Assembly: GCA_022818135.1 (NCBI GenBank)
Contig: JAFMSR010000001.1
Span: forward strand, 3,199,167-3,263,166
Direction of reading: 5' to 3'
DNA from: Saxidomus purpurata
Lineage: Eukaryota > Mollusca > Bivalvia > Venerida > Veneridae
Length of the DNA: 64,000 bases
The translations under genes and the position numbers were made by a program. The notes beneath the pieces are model-generated. The model worked only from the letters and a program-made list of their open reading frames with translations. It was not told where the DNA came from and made no database searches. Shown one piece after another: positions 44,113 through 56,300 of the stretch (positions are counted from its first letter, which is position 1; each line of letters opens with the position of its first letter).

Positions 44113-44373
44113 TTTTTGTGGGTATTCCGGTAATTTGGTAGTATTCTGGTATTTTGGTTACTTTAACAGGCACATAAGTGACTTAATATCAACACTTTGA
44201 AAGGAAAGTAGTTCGAGTTTGACTAATTTGTAAATGATGTAAAAAAGAATACAGCTCTCGGTTTACCATGTTGAAGTACCTTCATAGTCATACACATATT
44301 TCAGATTATTTCAGAACTATTGGCTTTGTCATTTAAAATTTTCACATGTCAAACTTTACTTTCTTTTTCGTAG

Positions 44374-44391
44374 ATGGATTATAGGCAATAA
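44374..44391 (+). promoter_or_regulatory. Five-codon upstream ORF overlapping the main start (TAATG)
   Basis: The exon begins after acceptor TTTTTCGTAG with ATGGATTATAGGCAATAATG. The first ATG opens MDYRQ and stops at TAA, whose last A is the A of the main ATG at 44391. The start at 44391 is chosen because the RNP2 motif follows at once. Confidence 0.7.
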
Positions 44392-47300
44392 TGCCTACCA
44401 AGATATTTGTTGGAAATCTCTCGTCAGATACTACTGGGGAGGATTTGAGGCCTTTCTTTGAACAGTTTGGTGAAGTAGTAGAATGTGATGTCTTGAGAAA
44501 CTTTGGTTTTGTGGTAAGTAGAATCTCCAGTTTTGTTTAAATTTGCCTACATGGATTTGTTTTACACCCATCCAGACCTGCTTACCTCTGTCCCTTTTAT
44601 TTGGAAAAAATGAAGCGTAGAGTGTAAACATTTTGGACCTGCGTACCCTTGTCCCTTTTATTTGGAAAAAATGAAACGTAAAGACTAAAGTGTCATCATT
44701 TGAAAAAAATGAGTTTTCACATAATGATCTTTATTTTGTAGTTTTGGGCAATTTTTATGCCCCCGAAGGGTGGCATATTAAAATCGCACCGTCTGTCCGT
44801 CTGTCCGTCGACCGCGTCCGTCCGTCCGTCTGTCCGTCCGTCCGTGCGCCCCCACTTACAAATTCGTGTCCGGACTGTAACTTTGTCATGCATTGAAGGA
44901 TTTTAAAATAACTTAGCACACATGTCTAGCACATCAAGACGGCGTGTCGCGTGCAAGACCCACATCCCTACCTCAAAGGTGAAGGTCACACTTGGAGTAT
45001 GAAGGTTATGGAATCCTCTATATATGCACACATTCGTGTCCGGACTGTAACTTTGTCATGCATTGAAGGATTTTAAAATAACTAGGCACACATGTCTAGC
45101 ACATCAAGACGACGTGTCGTGCAAGACCCACGTCCCTAGCTCAAAGGTCAAGGTCATACTTAGAGTTTGAAGGTAATGGATTCCTCCATATAAGCATATA
45201 TGCACACATTCGTGTCCGGACTGTAACTTTGTCATGCATTGAAGGATTTTAAAATAACTTGGCACAAATGTCTAGCACATCAAGGCGACGTGTCGCTGCA
45301 AGACCCACGTCCCTAGCTAAAAGGTCAAGGTCATACTTAGAGTTTGAAGGTAATGGATTCCCTATATAAGCATATAGCACACATTCGTGTCCGGACTGTA
45401 ACTTTGTCATGCCTTGAAGGATTTTAAAATAATTTGGCACAAATGTCTAGCACATCAAGACGACGTGTCGCGTGCATGACCCACATCCCTACCACAAAGG
45501 TCAAGGTCACACTTAGAGTTTATAGGTAATGGAATCCTGTATATATGCATACATTTGTGTCCGGACTATAACTTTATTATGCTTTGAAGGATTTTAAAAT
45601 AACTGTGCACAAAGTCTAGCACTCAAGCGGATGTTCGCGTGCAAGACCCAAGTCCCTACCTCAAAGGTCAAGGTCACACTTAGTGTTTAAAGTAATGGAA
45701 TACTGTATGCATGATTACTCGTCATGCATGGAAGGATTTTAAAATACATAGCACATTTATTGAGCACATGGAGAGGACACAGACTGTGAGGCACCTCTTT
45801 CGGGGGCATTCGTCACTTGGGAGGGACAGCTCTTGTTTGTTTTAATGATCATCAGATTAAAGGCAAATTTTGTTAATGTCTCTGCTTCAGACACTTGGAG
45901 ACTAATGCAGCACTAAAATAACAACTACTTTGTAAATATAGGCTGTGAACTATTTAAATTAATTTGATACATAGGAGACTAATAGGGGACAAAGGTTTAA
46001 TACACATTTGGGTCACATGGGGCTGAGGTGACAATTTGTTGATGGATGTATGGATTACCATTGGTCATAGGTTTAGTTTTTCAAAAGACGAGTCAAAATT
46101 CTAAGCTTCATTAATTTTGTGACATTGCGTGCTGGCAATGTTGGTGTAAAATTAATACATGATGTCTGAGTAGGCGGTGTCCTCGAATTGTTGTGAATGA
46201 TGTTTTGATGCATTGTTTCTATTTAAAGCATATGGCAATTGAGAGGGAGGCTGAGCAAGCAATCAAAGAACTCGCAGGAACTTTAGTAAAAGGACAGAGA
46301 ATAAATGTCGAGGTAAGTTTTATGTCGAGACTGCCGCAGTCGGTGTGGATGGGAATTTTTAAAAATCTGGTACATAAACATGCACTGTTATTAATGAGAT
46401 GGTTTTCTACAAGCTTATTCTACCAGTCACGTTGCAAGGTCTCATTTTCCAGAGGTGCTAGCATGTACCGCAGCCATCTTTTATACAACGTCTTGTTTAG
46501 TCCCATGATCATTTTGGATGTAAACTAAGTGTATGATTTTTAGCTCGACTATTCAGAGAATAAGGAGGCTATTGCACTCGCCCCAGCGTCGGCGTTGGTT
46601 AAAGTTTTTAATAAAGTCAAATATCTTGAATACTATCAAAGGTATTGACTTGAAACTCAAACTATATGTTTACCATCAACATCTACACCTGAGCAAACAA
46701 TCCCAATAACTCTGTTTTGATTTTTGACAGATTTATGCCCCTTTTTAACTTAGAATTTTTGGTTAAAGTTTTTTATAAAGTCAAATATCTTGCATATTAT
46801 CAAAGGTATTGACTTGAAACTCAAAATATATCTTTACCATCAACATCTACACATGAGGAAACAATCAGCATAACTTTGTTTTGATTTTTGACAGATTTAT
46901 GCCCCTTTTTATCTTAGAATTTTTGTTAAGTTTTTTATAAATTCAAATATCTTGCATATTATCAAAGGTATTGACTTGAAACTCAAAATATATCTTTACC
47001 ATCAACATCTGCACCTGAGGAAACAATCCTCATATAACTCCATTTTGATTTTTGACAGATTTATGCCCCTCTTTAACTTAGAATTTTTTGTTGAAGATTT
47101 TTTTTAATTTAAATATCTTGAATACTATCAAAGGTATTGACTTAAAACTGTGTCTACCATCAACATCATCATCTGAGCAAACAATCCCCATAACTCTGTT
47201 TTTATTTTTGACAGATTTATGCCCCTTTTTAACTTTGATTTTTTTATGGACTTGAAACTGAAAATGTATGTTTACTGTCAACATCTTCCCCAATGTTTTT

Positions 47301-50300
47301 GATTTTTGACATATTTATGCGCCTTTTAACTTAGAATTTTGTCACAGTTTTTACCAGACTAACATGGAAATACTCAAAATGGCTTTCTTTTGAAATATGA
47401 ATAGTTATGCAGCATGCAGCGGTCATGCTTTTTTATGCTCCCGAAGGGTGGCATATTAAAATCGCACCGTCTGTCCGTCCGTCCGTGCGTCCCCACTTAC
47501 AAATTCGTGTCCGGACTGTAACTTTGTCATGCATTGAAGGATTTTAAAATAACTTGGCACACATGTCTAGCACATCAAGGCGACATGTCGCGCAAGACCC
47601 ACATCCCTACCTCAAAGGTGAAGGTCACACTTGGAGTATGAAGGTTATGGAATCCTCTATATATGCACACATTCGTGTCCGGACTGTAACTTTGTCATGC
47701 ATTGAAGGATTTTAAAAAACTAGGTACACATGTCTAGCACATCAAGACGACGTGTCGCGTGCAAGACCCACGTCCCTAGCTCAAAGGTCAAGGTCATACT
47801 TAGAGTTTGAAGGTAATGGATTCCTCCATATAAGCATATATGCACACATTCGTGTCCGGACGTAACTTTGTCATGCATTGAAGGATTTTAAAATAACTTG
47901 GCACAAAGTCTAGCACATCAAGACGGCGTGTCGCGGCAAGACCCACGTCCCTAGCTCAAAGGTCAAGGTCATACTTAGAGTTTGAAGGTAATGGATTCCT
48001 CTATATAAGCATATATGCACACATTCGTGTCCGGACTGTAACTTTGTCATGCCTTGAAGGATTTTAAAAATAACTTGGCACAAATGTCTAGCACATCAAG
48101 GCGACGTGTCGCTGCAAGACCCACGTCCCTAGCTCAAAGGTCAAGGTCATACTTAGAGTTTGAAGGTAATGGATTCCTCTATATAAGCATATATGCACAC
48201 ATTCGTGTCCGGACTGTAACTTTGTCATGCCTTGAAGGATTTTAAAAAATTTGGCACAAATGTCTAGCACATCAAGACGACGTGTCGCGTGCATGACCCA
48301 CATCCCTACCACAAAGGTCAAGGTCACACTTAGATTTTATAGGTAATGGAATCCTGTATATATGCATACATTTGTGTCCGGACTATAACTTTATTATGCT
48401 TTGAAGGATTTTAAAATAACTGTGCACAAATGTCTAGCACATCAAGCGGATGTGTCGCGTGCAAGACCCAAGTCCCTACCTCAAAGGTCAAGGTCACACT
48501 TAGTGTTTAAAGTAATGGAATACTGTATGCATGATTACTCTGTCATGCATGGAAGGATTTTAAAATTACATAGCACATTTATTGAGCACATGGAGAGGAC
48601 ACAGACTGTGAGGCACCTCTTTCGGGGGCATTCGTCACTTGGGAGGGATAGCTCTTGTTAATTCAATACATATCAATTTTGAAAAGTTACAAAGTTATTC
48701 ATGATCAAATTTACAAGGTTATGTATTTCTTTGAAATTATCCCCTCCTTCTCCCTCCAGTTGGCTTACAGAATCCAGAGTAAGGCTTTGAATGTAATGTA
48801 CATTTACAAAGGTCTTTGAACAAGTTTCATATCTTTGACCTTTATTCTTATAGACAATTACACAATACTCCTGTTCTTAGGCAAAAAACCCATTTTACCA
48901 ACAACCTTTCGAATAGTCGAGCGTGCTGTCATGTGACAGCTCTTGTTGAATATGAAATCAACAAGCCATTCGGGCAAGCACTGCTTTGACTATACTGGCC
49001 AGAAAGCATTTCCACTGGCCCGAAAAATATTAAGGGTGCTCAATAGACTGAAACTCAAGGGGCATTGACACTAATTTTCAAGGGTCAATTCAAATTTTCA
49101 AGAGTCAAGGTGAGAATTTATAGGATTGAGCCACGGGTCATAGGGTTTAGTGTAAACAGACGCTATCCCCTAGCAGGGCTTCCACTAAGTTCCAAATTAA
49201 GGAAGTCCTGACTCCAAGGCAACTGGATTTGGAAGTCCCTGTGAAAATTTTATGGAGTCCCCAGTACGCGAACCTATTGGACAACGTGGGACATCATCAT
49301 TTCATCATCATCAATCACCATCATCATCATCATCAAATACTTTACTAAATGTTAAAAAAATGAAAATGAAGAACCTGTCTGTAAAATAAACTTTCATTTT
49401 GACCAAAGATTTGAATTATTCAATGCATAAGATAACAGTTTAAGTACTTAATACATACATTTACAAAGCAACATTATCATTATAATTTTTATTGTAGTTT
49501 ATTTGTCCCTATTCCTCTCCAAAATTAATATATATTTTTCCCCAGTTTTTACAAAAAAAATCCCCTCAGAAAGTCAAAATGTTGAAAAAAATCTTTACTT
49601 TATTTAAGAGTTGGCCAAAACTGTTTAAAAACGTAAGTTTTCATAAATTCAAACACTTCAGAATTATTTCTTTCAACTATTTGATACCTTACATGTGAAT
49701 TAGTCAGCCGAATATCGCCGGTTTTTCGTTTGTCATATATTTTCGCGACCCCGATTTTTAGCTCGACTATTCGAAGAATAAGGAGACTATTGCACTCGCC
49801 CCAGCGTCGGCGTCGGTTAAAGTTTTTCATAAAGTCAAATATCTTGAATACTATCAAAGGTATTGACTTGAAACTCAAACTATATGTTTACCATCAACAT
49901 CTTCACCTGAGGAAACAATCCCCATAACTCTGTTTTGATTTTTGACAGATTTATGCCCCTTTTTAACTTAGAAATTTTGGTTAAAGTTTTTTATAAATTC
50001 AAATATCTTGAATACTATCAAAGGTATTGACTTGAAACTCAAAGTATGTGTCTACCATCAACATCTTCACCTGAGGAAACAATCCCCATAACTCTGTTTT
50101 GATTTTTGACAGATTTATGCCCCTTTTTAACTTAGAATTTTTGGTTAAAGTTTTTTATAAATTCAAATATCTTGAATACTATCAAAGGTATTGACTTGAA
50201 ACTCAAAGTATGTGTCTACCATCAACATCTACACCTGAGGAAACAATCCCCATAACTCTGTTTTGATTTTTGACAGATTGAGCCCCTTTTTAACTTAGAA

Positions 50301-53300
50301 TTTTTGGTTAAAGTTTTTTTTTAAATTCAAATATCTTGAATACTATCAAAGGTATTGACTTGAAACTCAAAGTATGTGTCTACCATCAACATATACACCT
50401 GAGGAAACAATTCCAATAACTCTGTTTTGATTTTTGACAGATTTATGCCCCTTTTTAACTTAGAAGTTTTGGTATTTTTTTTTGTAAATTCAAATATCTT
50501 GAATACTATATAAGGTATTGACTTGAAACTCAAAGTATGTGTCTACCATCAACATTATACACCTGAGGAAACAATTCCAATAACTCTGTTTTGATTTTTG
50601 ACAGATTTATGCCCCTTTTTAACTTAGAAGTTTTGGTATTTTTTTTGTAAATTCAAATATCTTGAATACTATATAAGGTATTGACTTAAAACTCAAAATA
50701 TATGTTTACCATCAACATCTACACCTGAGGAAACAATCCCCATAACTCTGTTTTGATTTTTGATAGATTTGTGTCCCTTTTTAACTTTGAATGTTTTGTT
50801 AAAGATAGAATACTAATGAACGTATTTACTGTCAACATCTTCACCAATGTTTTTGATTTTTGACATATTTATGCCCTTTTTAACTTAGAATTTTGTCACA
50901 GTTTTTCCAGACTAAAAATGGAAATACTCAAAATGGCTTTCTTTTGAAATGTCATAGAATAATTATGCAGCATAAGCGGTCATGCTTTTTAATTCTATAC
51001 ATATCAATTTTGAAAAGTTACAAAATTATTCATGATCAAATATACAAGGTCATGTATTTCTTTGAAATTATCCCCCCGAGCCTCCCTCCAGTTGGCTTGC
51101 AGAATCCAGAGTAAGGCCTTGAATGCAATGTACATTTACAAAGGTCTTTGAACAAGTTTCATATCTTTGACCTTAATTCTTATAGACAATTACACAATAC
51201 TCCTGTTCTTAGACAAAAACCCCATTTTACCAACAAGCTTTCGAATAGTCGAGCGTGCTGTCATGTGACAGCTCTTGTTGTTATTTTTTTCAACGAAAAC
51301 AGTGTTCAAAGGATTTAAAAAGAATAATAATTGGCAAAAGAATAATGTCATTAACATACTTGATAGATTTTGTTCTTTATTACATTTTACACTAAATTTC
51401 CCTCCGAAAGGGCCCCGCCACCTTTCCCCTCAGTCTGAAAAAAACACTGTTTGATAACACATCTTGTCAACCTTTAAGTGTTTGGGGGATGGGGGGGATT
51501 CTGTGCTTTCAGTCTCCGCATTACGCTTTCGTTTGTTAGATTCGGCCGGCACCGAAACGACGAAATGAAGCAAAGTATGTTGAACCATATCAGCAGACAA
51601 GCACACTATGACGATTTTTTTTTTCAAATCCATTTTAGACCAAAACTTGCATTTACTCATTTACTTGAACACCTGCATTACCGACGAGACATTAAAATCA
51701 AGTTCTAAAATCGCCGATTCACAGTTTTGAAAGGACGTCCATTTTTCGGCAATAAAGTAGACCAAATTACCGCTAGATGTTGGGAATTTCAAACAACACC
51801 GTGTCATATTAATTATTTACACTTGCCGGTAATTGAAGTAAAATTATGCCGTCACAAGATGTTGTTAATTGGCCCTAATTATCGATCATTTCAAAAATAA
51901 CCTGACAAACACGGCATCTGTCAATCATAGCCCACGATAATTGCTGGGGGCGGAGTTTACGTTGTTCCAGAGCGAATCGAATACTGCTGATTGTGAGCGT
52001 ATAGCAGGGTTCCCTCTGGGTCAATTTTAGTTTGCGCCAACAAATTCGCCAATCAGAAAAAGTTTGCGCCAATGGCTCCAAAGTTGGAGCCACTAGTCTT
52101 CAAAGGCTACAGAACACACTGGAGGAGAGAGGAGTCATACCACTTGTAGTTAAGATTTGATTGCATGATAGCAAACACTGTATATAGATCTAAATGATGC
52201 GAAATTTATTTCAAACATTTTTGTAAATTTTCAAGGGTCAAAATTTTATTTTCTGGAGCCAGGATGAGGCTTCAATGGTTATGGCACAGATACTCTAGGA
52301 TTGCATATCATAATTTTCGTTCGTGTTTTTCAGCAACATGAACCCAAAAATGAAAGTAACAGTTAGCATTCCTCGTTTGACACATATTTTCGCGACCTGC
52401 ATGTCCGTGAACTTATTTTCGTACATTAATGTTTCTTCGATTTTAGCGATTTAAACAGTTTTAAATTAAACAAAATGTGTCCAAAAGTATGTTCAGTGGT
52501 TTAAAATAAGTATTGATAAGTATTAACGAATACTGAAGGTTTTGAAGGCGCCGAATATTGCCAAAGATATATTCATGTAGAGAAAAATTACGTCAAGGAC
52601 AACCTTGAGATTGCACCATGTAAGTCAATAATTTAATTACCGACCCATTTTGTTTGTAATTGTGCTTATTAGGTCCACCATCCTCGTTCGAGGTATAGTC
52701 GGTACGACCCGTATTACCGACCCCAAAAAAAACAAGCCGAAATTATAAGTCGTTATGACACGTGATTATCGGATTAACGGGTATACATGAATTGTGTTAT
52801 GATCGCCGAAGCGCAATCGTGAATTACAAAGTAACAATACACAGCGTCGTGTCAACCAAGCAACGCTAATTAAATCCGTGTTACAAACAACGATATAAAT
52901 TCGCCGAGGTCTATCATATTTCGCTTTATGATTGTTTATCAATTAACACCTCTGATCACGACCGAGACGGCCACGCGGCGCTTATCAGATAGCGCCTAAT
53001 TAGCCCGCCTTCTTCCGTAAGCTAGCCAACAGACGACGATCGATTTTTGATTGACACGTCGAAATTGCCGAGATTATTTTGTTGGCGCCACTAAAATTCG
53101 CCAACTGAAAGAATTTAGCGCCAGAATTTATTTTTTGTCGCATTTGGCGCCATTGGCGACCGACAGCGGGAACCCTGTATAGCTTGACTTATTACGCGTG
53201 GGCGGTCCCGAATTAAGAGAAAAATGTTTCATTTTTATTTTGTTTGGACGCTATGGGTCGGCGATTTTGTTGTCCTCGGAAATTTAAAGAAGTCAAGTGT

Positions 53301-56300
53301 ACGCCGGGGGTCTTGTGTATTGGCGTACTGGTCCAATTTTATGGCGTATTTTACGGCCGGACGCCGCTTAACGGAAGCCCTGCCCCTAGGGCATTATCCC
53401 CATAGCTCCATTTTGCAAAGGAGGACATAAGCCCTGTTTTCACTTTATAAAGGGGGATATTAGCCCCTTCATCAGGTTGTCTTTTTAAAGGCATCTGCAT
53501 AATGATAGTCTATATCCTATGACAAAATAAATAAATCTAACCAAAAAAACTCAATTTCAAATTTATGATGATATTAAATCAAATTTTAAACTTTGAAGAG
53601 TGAAGGGGATAATGTCCGCCTGTGCAAAATGGAGCGAAGGGGATAATGTCCTACATTAAGGTTCAGGTCATACACTTTAGGCTTGGGTATATTTTTCAGT
53701 TTGTGTCCTGCAGCTTTTCAGTTGCATTTTCTTAATATTATTAAATTAGCTAGCTGAATATATCTATCCTAGCCTACATCAGCTCAAAAGAACGTGATTG
53801 TTGTCGTTTTTTCAGCGACTTTAACTTATAATTTAAAAACATGTCTAAAAGTAGGTTCAGATAACCAGGGTGAGCTTTTTAAATGGATGATTGTCCGACA
53901 TCCATCAACATCTTGATTCAAACAACATCTCCTCTGAAACCTCTGGGTAATGTTGATGAAACTATGCAGTAATGTTTCTTGCATGAAGCTCTACCAGAAT
54001 TGTTCAAAAAATTCCATTCCATGCAGAACTCTGGTTGCTATGGTAAAAAATAGGAAAACTTTAAACATCTTCTCTGAAACCACAAGGCCTAAGGCTTAGA
54101 TATTTAGCGTGTAGCATTGTCAAGTGGACGTCTACCAATATTGTTCAAACTTTGACCCCCAGGTCAAAATTGACCCTGCCTCGGGGGGTCATGTCTTGAT
54201 TTTACATAGGCTTATACAGGTATATATATTGCACTTTTTGTTTTTCAGAAATCAACAGGAGGCGGCAAAGGTGGTGGTGGCAGAGGTGGAGGTGGTGGTA
54301 AGATGATGGGGTAGGTCATGTAAATAATACCAGTGTGTAAACATCTTGTTAAACTCCTGTCCATTATTCATTGGTATTACAAGTGACATATTTGTTCCAG
54401 TGAAAAGTTTAAAATTATTGGCATGATCTCTACAAAGCATTAAGGTTATGTTATTAAACTTGTGTTGAGAGTAAGCCCACTGGTGCTGAAAGAAAATGCC
54501 AAGCAAATCTTAACTTTTAAGATCGTTATGAATGCAAGTCTAAATTGTAACTACATGGGACTATACAAAAAGTGTTCTTAAGTTTAGAAGATTTAGTTAA
54601 TTATAGTTAAGTTTATTCTGCTATTTTTGATTTTAGGGGTAGAGGAGGGAGAGGATTTGGTAGGGGGCGTGGTGGCGCTCGGGATGGTGAAAGAGACTAT
54701 GACCCATATCCACCACCCAGGCAACACCCGTACAGTAGAGACCCATATCCATATGATTATTATGATAGACATTATCCAGAAAGATTACCGCCTCCAAGAG
54801 CTCTACCTCCAGATGACCGTAGAATACCTTACGATAGAGAAGACAGACTGCCCCCACCCAGGGACCCATATGACAGATATCCGCCCCCGCGTTATCCACC
54901 TGACAGATACGCGGCCTATGACAGATACCCTCCACGACCATCTGATCCATACGATCGACCGCCTCCAGATTATTATAGGTACAGGTAAGGCAGGTGACCA
55001 AGGCACCAAAGTACGGTCTTGTTAGATACTGTTTTACCAGTTTATTTTGTTTTGATCACATTTAAACTTGAGTTTAGTGTTTCTTTCATTTATTGTTGAA
55101 TGTCACGCACTACGTCATTAGAAAAAAATCTTAAAACATGTATTACATATACTGTAAATTAAACTTGATTTTATGTTGTTATACACAAACAAGTTTGTAT
55201 TCAAAGTCTCACTCCAATGAGAATTAGCCTGCCCATCATTTGAGGTGGAGAAAAACCTCTGATTGGATCCTAGAATTTCTGCTAAATGTCCATTGCTCAT
55301 CTATTTAAATTAATGCAGCTAATAGAAGAATGTTTTCCCTTCATGCATTGTGATACAGCACATCATGACAGGCATGAGGTAGTAAAAGTGCTGCATGGTT
55401 TCACAGGAAGGAGAAAATAGCATTAATTATCCTACTAACTTGTTACCAATGTTTTCAAAACCTATCCCTTGAACTTTGATGGAGTTTATTCAACACGCAA
55501 GGAGGAAAAGAGACTGTTTTTGAAATCCGCAAAGGTTTTCATTCTGGCATTTGCATGTTGTCAAGGCGCATGTTAGTGGATATCAGTCCGGTTCAATGAA
55601 ATATATCTTGGTAAAGAAATTTCAGTTTGTATTTATGGTCCATATATTCATTTGTTTTTAAAAATTTAAACATGCTAGAAATTAATTTCGCTGTTGGTAA
55701 TCGGCAAGAAACAGCTAAAAAAATGCATCACTTACATTTTTAGCTCGACTATTCGGAGAATATGGAGAGCTATTACAGTCACTTGTGCGTCGGCGTTGGC
55801 GTCGGCGTTGCTTCTTTGGTTAAAGTTTTGCCTGCTAAGTACTATCATGCACATATCTCAGTAACCACTTATGATATTGACTTGAAACTTTGTTCATGTC
55901 TTTAGGGGTGTCATACAATCAAGGCAGATAACTCTTGAAAACATTTAGTACAAATTATGGCCCTTGTTTGACTTTGAAAATTTGGTTAAAGTTTTGCCTG
56001 CTAGGTACTATCATGCACATATCTCAGTAACCACTTATGAATTGACTTGAAACTTTGTTCATGTCTTTAGGGTGTCATACAATCAAGGCAGATAACTCTT
56101 GAAAACATTTAGTACAAATATGGCCCTTGTTTGACTTTTTGAATATTTGGTTAAAGTTTTGCCGCTAGGTACTATCATGCACAATCTCAGTAACCACTTA
56201 GATATTGACTTGAAACTTCGTTAATGTCTCTAGGGGTGTCACACAGTCAAGTCAGATAACTCTTGTATAAATTTAGTACTAATTATGGCCCTTGTTTGAC

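Larger units (their letters stand above)
49174..53382. mobile_element. hAT-like element, 4.2 kb, with nested insertions and 7-bp TSD
   Basis: Termini CAGGGCTTCCACTAAG and CTTAACGGAAGCCCTG are imperfect inverted repeats, flanked by the direct duplication CCCCTAG (49167-49173, 53383-53389). Inside are family B copy 2 and a second TIR element (52005-53177). Without them the body is about 1.5 kb. A minus-strand frame near 51460-51550 reads [20 protein letters not shown], but no complete transposase was recognised. Confidence 0.75.

Noticed and set aside
54627..55025. 132-codon plus-strand frame and 122-codon minus-strand frame
   Set aside because: They lie over coding exon 4 of the RRM gene in the wrong phases; the RGG/DPYDR frame joins its neighbours in phase and the others do not.
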